IMG/VR virus record: IMGVR_UViG_3300030390_001776
Coordinates: 1 to 21,401 of that record
DNA: 21,401 nucleotides
DNA from: a virus
Reading direction: 5' to 3' (one strand)
Made by a program: the position numbers and the translations under genes. The notes beneath the pieces are model-generated. The model saw only the letters and a program-made list of their open reading frames with translations. It searched no databases and was not told where the DNA came from. How positions within the stretch are numbered: position 1 is the first letter of the stretch; each line of letters starts with the position of its first letter. Positions 20,241-21,401 of the stretch are shown piece after piece.

Positions 20241-21099
20241 AAACTTTCGCCTGTGCTTTGATGTTTACATCATACAAATGGTTTGTATTTATCTTCGGGC
20301 TTTTGATTTTTTCAGTAAGCCAACAGAAAGGAATCAATGGCAAGTTGCCTGAATCATCAAAGATGAAAAAAGGATTCTTTGACATATCATTGGCCATATT
20401 TTGAAAATTTGTCTCAATGAAATTTTTTGTTTGATTCTTCAGTTTGAAATCAATCTTGCTTGGCAGTACCTTTGAACTTGTGCTAATTACTAGACCAGTA
20501 TCAGACCGATGATGCTTTGCTTCATATGATACGCCATAAGGTATATTCAATGGCGTTTGCAGTTCACGCAATTCTGTTGACTTGCCGATCTGAACATATG
20601 AAAGCCTCAAATCTGTTGATCCATAACGCCAATTTACACCAGTCCCGCTTTGGAATTTGTTTAAAGAAAACAACACTCTTATTTTGTCACCTGCATTCAA
20701 AGTGACAGAATCAAACTTGATGACAATGTTGTCTCTGTTTGTAATCGTCGAGCCGTTAATTATAGGTGCCAGTTGTGTCAAAAAGCCCGAAGTGCTTTGT
20801 TTATAGAAGCTGATATAACTTATTAATTTGTACCCACTTTCCACAAGATCAAGACTGTGCTTATTGAATGCAATATAATCAACATCTGTATTTTTTTTTG
20901 CTTGCCAAAACATGGTCATCGATCTTTGTGCTGGCGCGTTTCCGATAAAAGAAGGCGCTTGAATATATGTTGAATTGTATTCTCTGGGATCGGTCACATT
21001 CAAAGCTGTTGCAATTGGGAATGTCCCAGCAGAAACAGTGACTTCAAGATCAAAATTGCCTTTTGCATATTGGTCATCATGTAATATATATGAAGTCAT
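20230..21099 (-). CDS. Tail-tip (distal tail-like) protein, 289 aa
   Basis: The ATG lies in a TAATG junction with the tape measure gene, with AGGTGG upstream. The N-terminal part is beta-rich (FDLEVTVSAG; DYIAFNKHSLDLVESGYKLISY) and resembles a degenerate discoidin-type domain. The C-terminal third has IDFKLKNQTKNFIETNFQNMANDMSKNPFFIFDDSGN...LIPFCWL...INTNHLYDVNIKAQAKVYVY, paralogous to the end of the following gene. Being first after the tape measure it occupies the distal-tail protein position of siphoviruses. Confidence 0.65.
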   Translation of the reverse strand: MTSYILHDDQYAKGNFDLEVTVSAGTFPIATALNVTDPREYNSTYIQAPSFIGNAPAQRSMTMFWQAKKNTDVDYIAFNKHSLDLVESGYKLISYISFYKQSTSGFLTQLAPIINGSTITNRDNIVIKFDSVTLNAGDKIRVLFSLNKFQSGTGVNWRYGSTDLRLSYVQIGKSTELRELQTPLNIPYGVSYEAKHHRSDTGLVISTSSKVLPSKIDFKLKNQTKNFIETNFQNMANDMSKNPFFIFDDSGNLPLIPFCWLTEKIKSPKINTNHLYDVNIKAQAKVYVY

Positions 21100-21401
21100 T
21101 ATCCACCTACAAAGTTGACATCATAATTGACCGCGATATCTTCTTCTCTTAGTTTTTCGATAAAATCCCTAATCACTGAAGGCGTGAAAGGGTCTGATGC
21201 TGTGACTATGACTTCTTGCCTGAATGGTGTGGCGGCCTCTTGAAAGTCAACATCAGGCGCGGCTAGTTCTGGTTCTGGTGGTGCTGATGGCGCTGATGCT
21301 GTTGGTGCTGATGGTGCGCCCCCAGATGATACGCCACCGCCGCTATTAAATTTTCTAGCTTTAATTGCCTTAACTTGCATAGCACCAAAGCCAACAGCCG
21401 C
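21099..21401 (-). CDS. C-terminal end of the tail tape measure protein (partial)
   Basis: An internal ATG at 21380 exists, but the frame is open through the window edge (AAVGFGAMQVKAIKARKF), so this is the end of a longer gene. The Gly/Ala-rich membrane-like stretch followed by QVKAIKARKFNSGGG is typical of tape measure C-termini. Next comes a low-complexity Ala/Ser/Pro linker encoded by GCTGATG-type repeats (about 21240-21320 on the plus strand) and a short folded end (VIRDFIEKLREEDIAVNYDVNFVGG). It lies directly before the tail-tip genes, as in siphoviruses. The tape measure sets tail length and is ejected with the DNA. Confidence 0.7.
   Translation of the reverse strand, partial: AAVGFGAMQVKAIKARKFNSGGGVSSGGAPSAPTASAPSAPPEPELAAPDVDFQEAATPFRQEVIVTASDPFTPSVIRDFIEKLREEDIAVNYDVNFVGG

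Noticed and set aside
21240-21320. GCTGATG-like repeats as a DNA element
   Set aside because: They keep the coding frame and encode an Ala/Ser/Pro linker, so a low-complexity protein segment is sufficient explanation.
1-21401. CRISPR arrays, tRNA genes, insertion sequences, integrase or attachment sites
   Set aside because: None were seen on reading both strands; no spaced direct-repeat array other than the three iterons, and no cloverleaf or transposase motif.

Overview
The window is part of a tailed double-stranded DNA phage (or prophage) genome, probably a siphovirus-like phage of a Gram-negative bacterium. Nearly every base is coding. Neighbouring genes overlap by 1-14 bp (ATGA, TAATG), Shine-Dalgarno sites are of the AGGA type, and the recognisable promoters are sigma70-like. 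Recognised families are typical of lambdoid and marine phages: an O-like initiator plus DnaB helicase, ERF annealing protein, NinG-like nuclease, DUF3310, an M15 endolysin and a tape-measure/tail-tip block. No integrase, repressor, tRNA, rRNA, CRISPR array or insertion sequence was seen, so lifestyle cannot be judged. Capsid and terminase genes are not in the window. The host cannot be named; base composition is visibly AT-leaning.

Layout: (a) 1-1814, leftward: small unrecognised genes and a C5-cytosine DNA methyltransferase; a strong promoter at 765-792 drives the two leftmost complete genes. (b) 1877-6777, leftward: an HNH nuclease, a 939-residue protein with a TIGR03790-like N-terminal half, and a tightly coupled lysis-type cassette (M15 peptidase, free-standing AP2-like domain, holin-like protein, membrane/coiled-coil protein and three tiny genes). 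(c) 6778-6934: a divergent promoter region. (d) 6935-15368, rightward early operon: initiator gene containing three 23-bp-spaced iterons followed by an AT-rich tract (a lambda-style origin inside the initiator gene), DnaB helicase, DUF3310, a run of very small genes including three consecutive single-helix membrane microproteins, a recombination module (NinB-like, NinG-like, metallophosphoesterase, ERF), small membrane proteins, and a small protein ending in an SSB-like acidic tip. (e) 15378-15431: a long inverted repeat between the converging operons. (f) 21401-15477, leftward late tail operon: the end of the tape measure protein, two related tail-tip proteins, a tail hub protein starting with a lambda gpL-like four-cysteine motif, and three tandem paralogous tail-fibre-like genes.

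The early operon would load the helicase at the internal origin and use host polymerase (no phage polymerase is seen), with ERF, NinG and the phosphoesterase handling recombination. The leftward operons build the tail tip and lyse the cell. Most striking are the methyltransferase gene, whose DNA also reads as a second recognisable protein in another frame, the iteron origin, and the TIGR03790-like phage protein.
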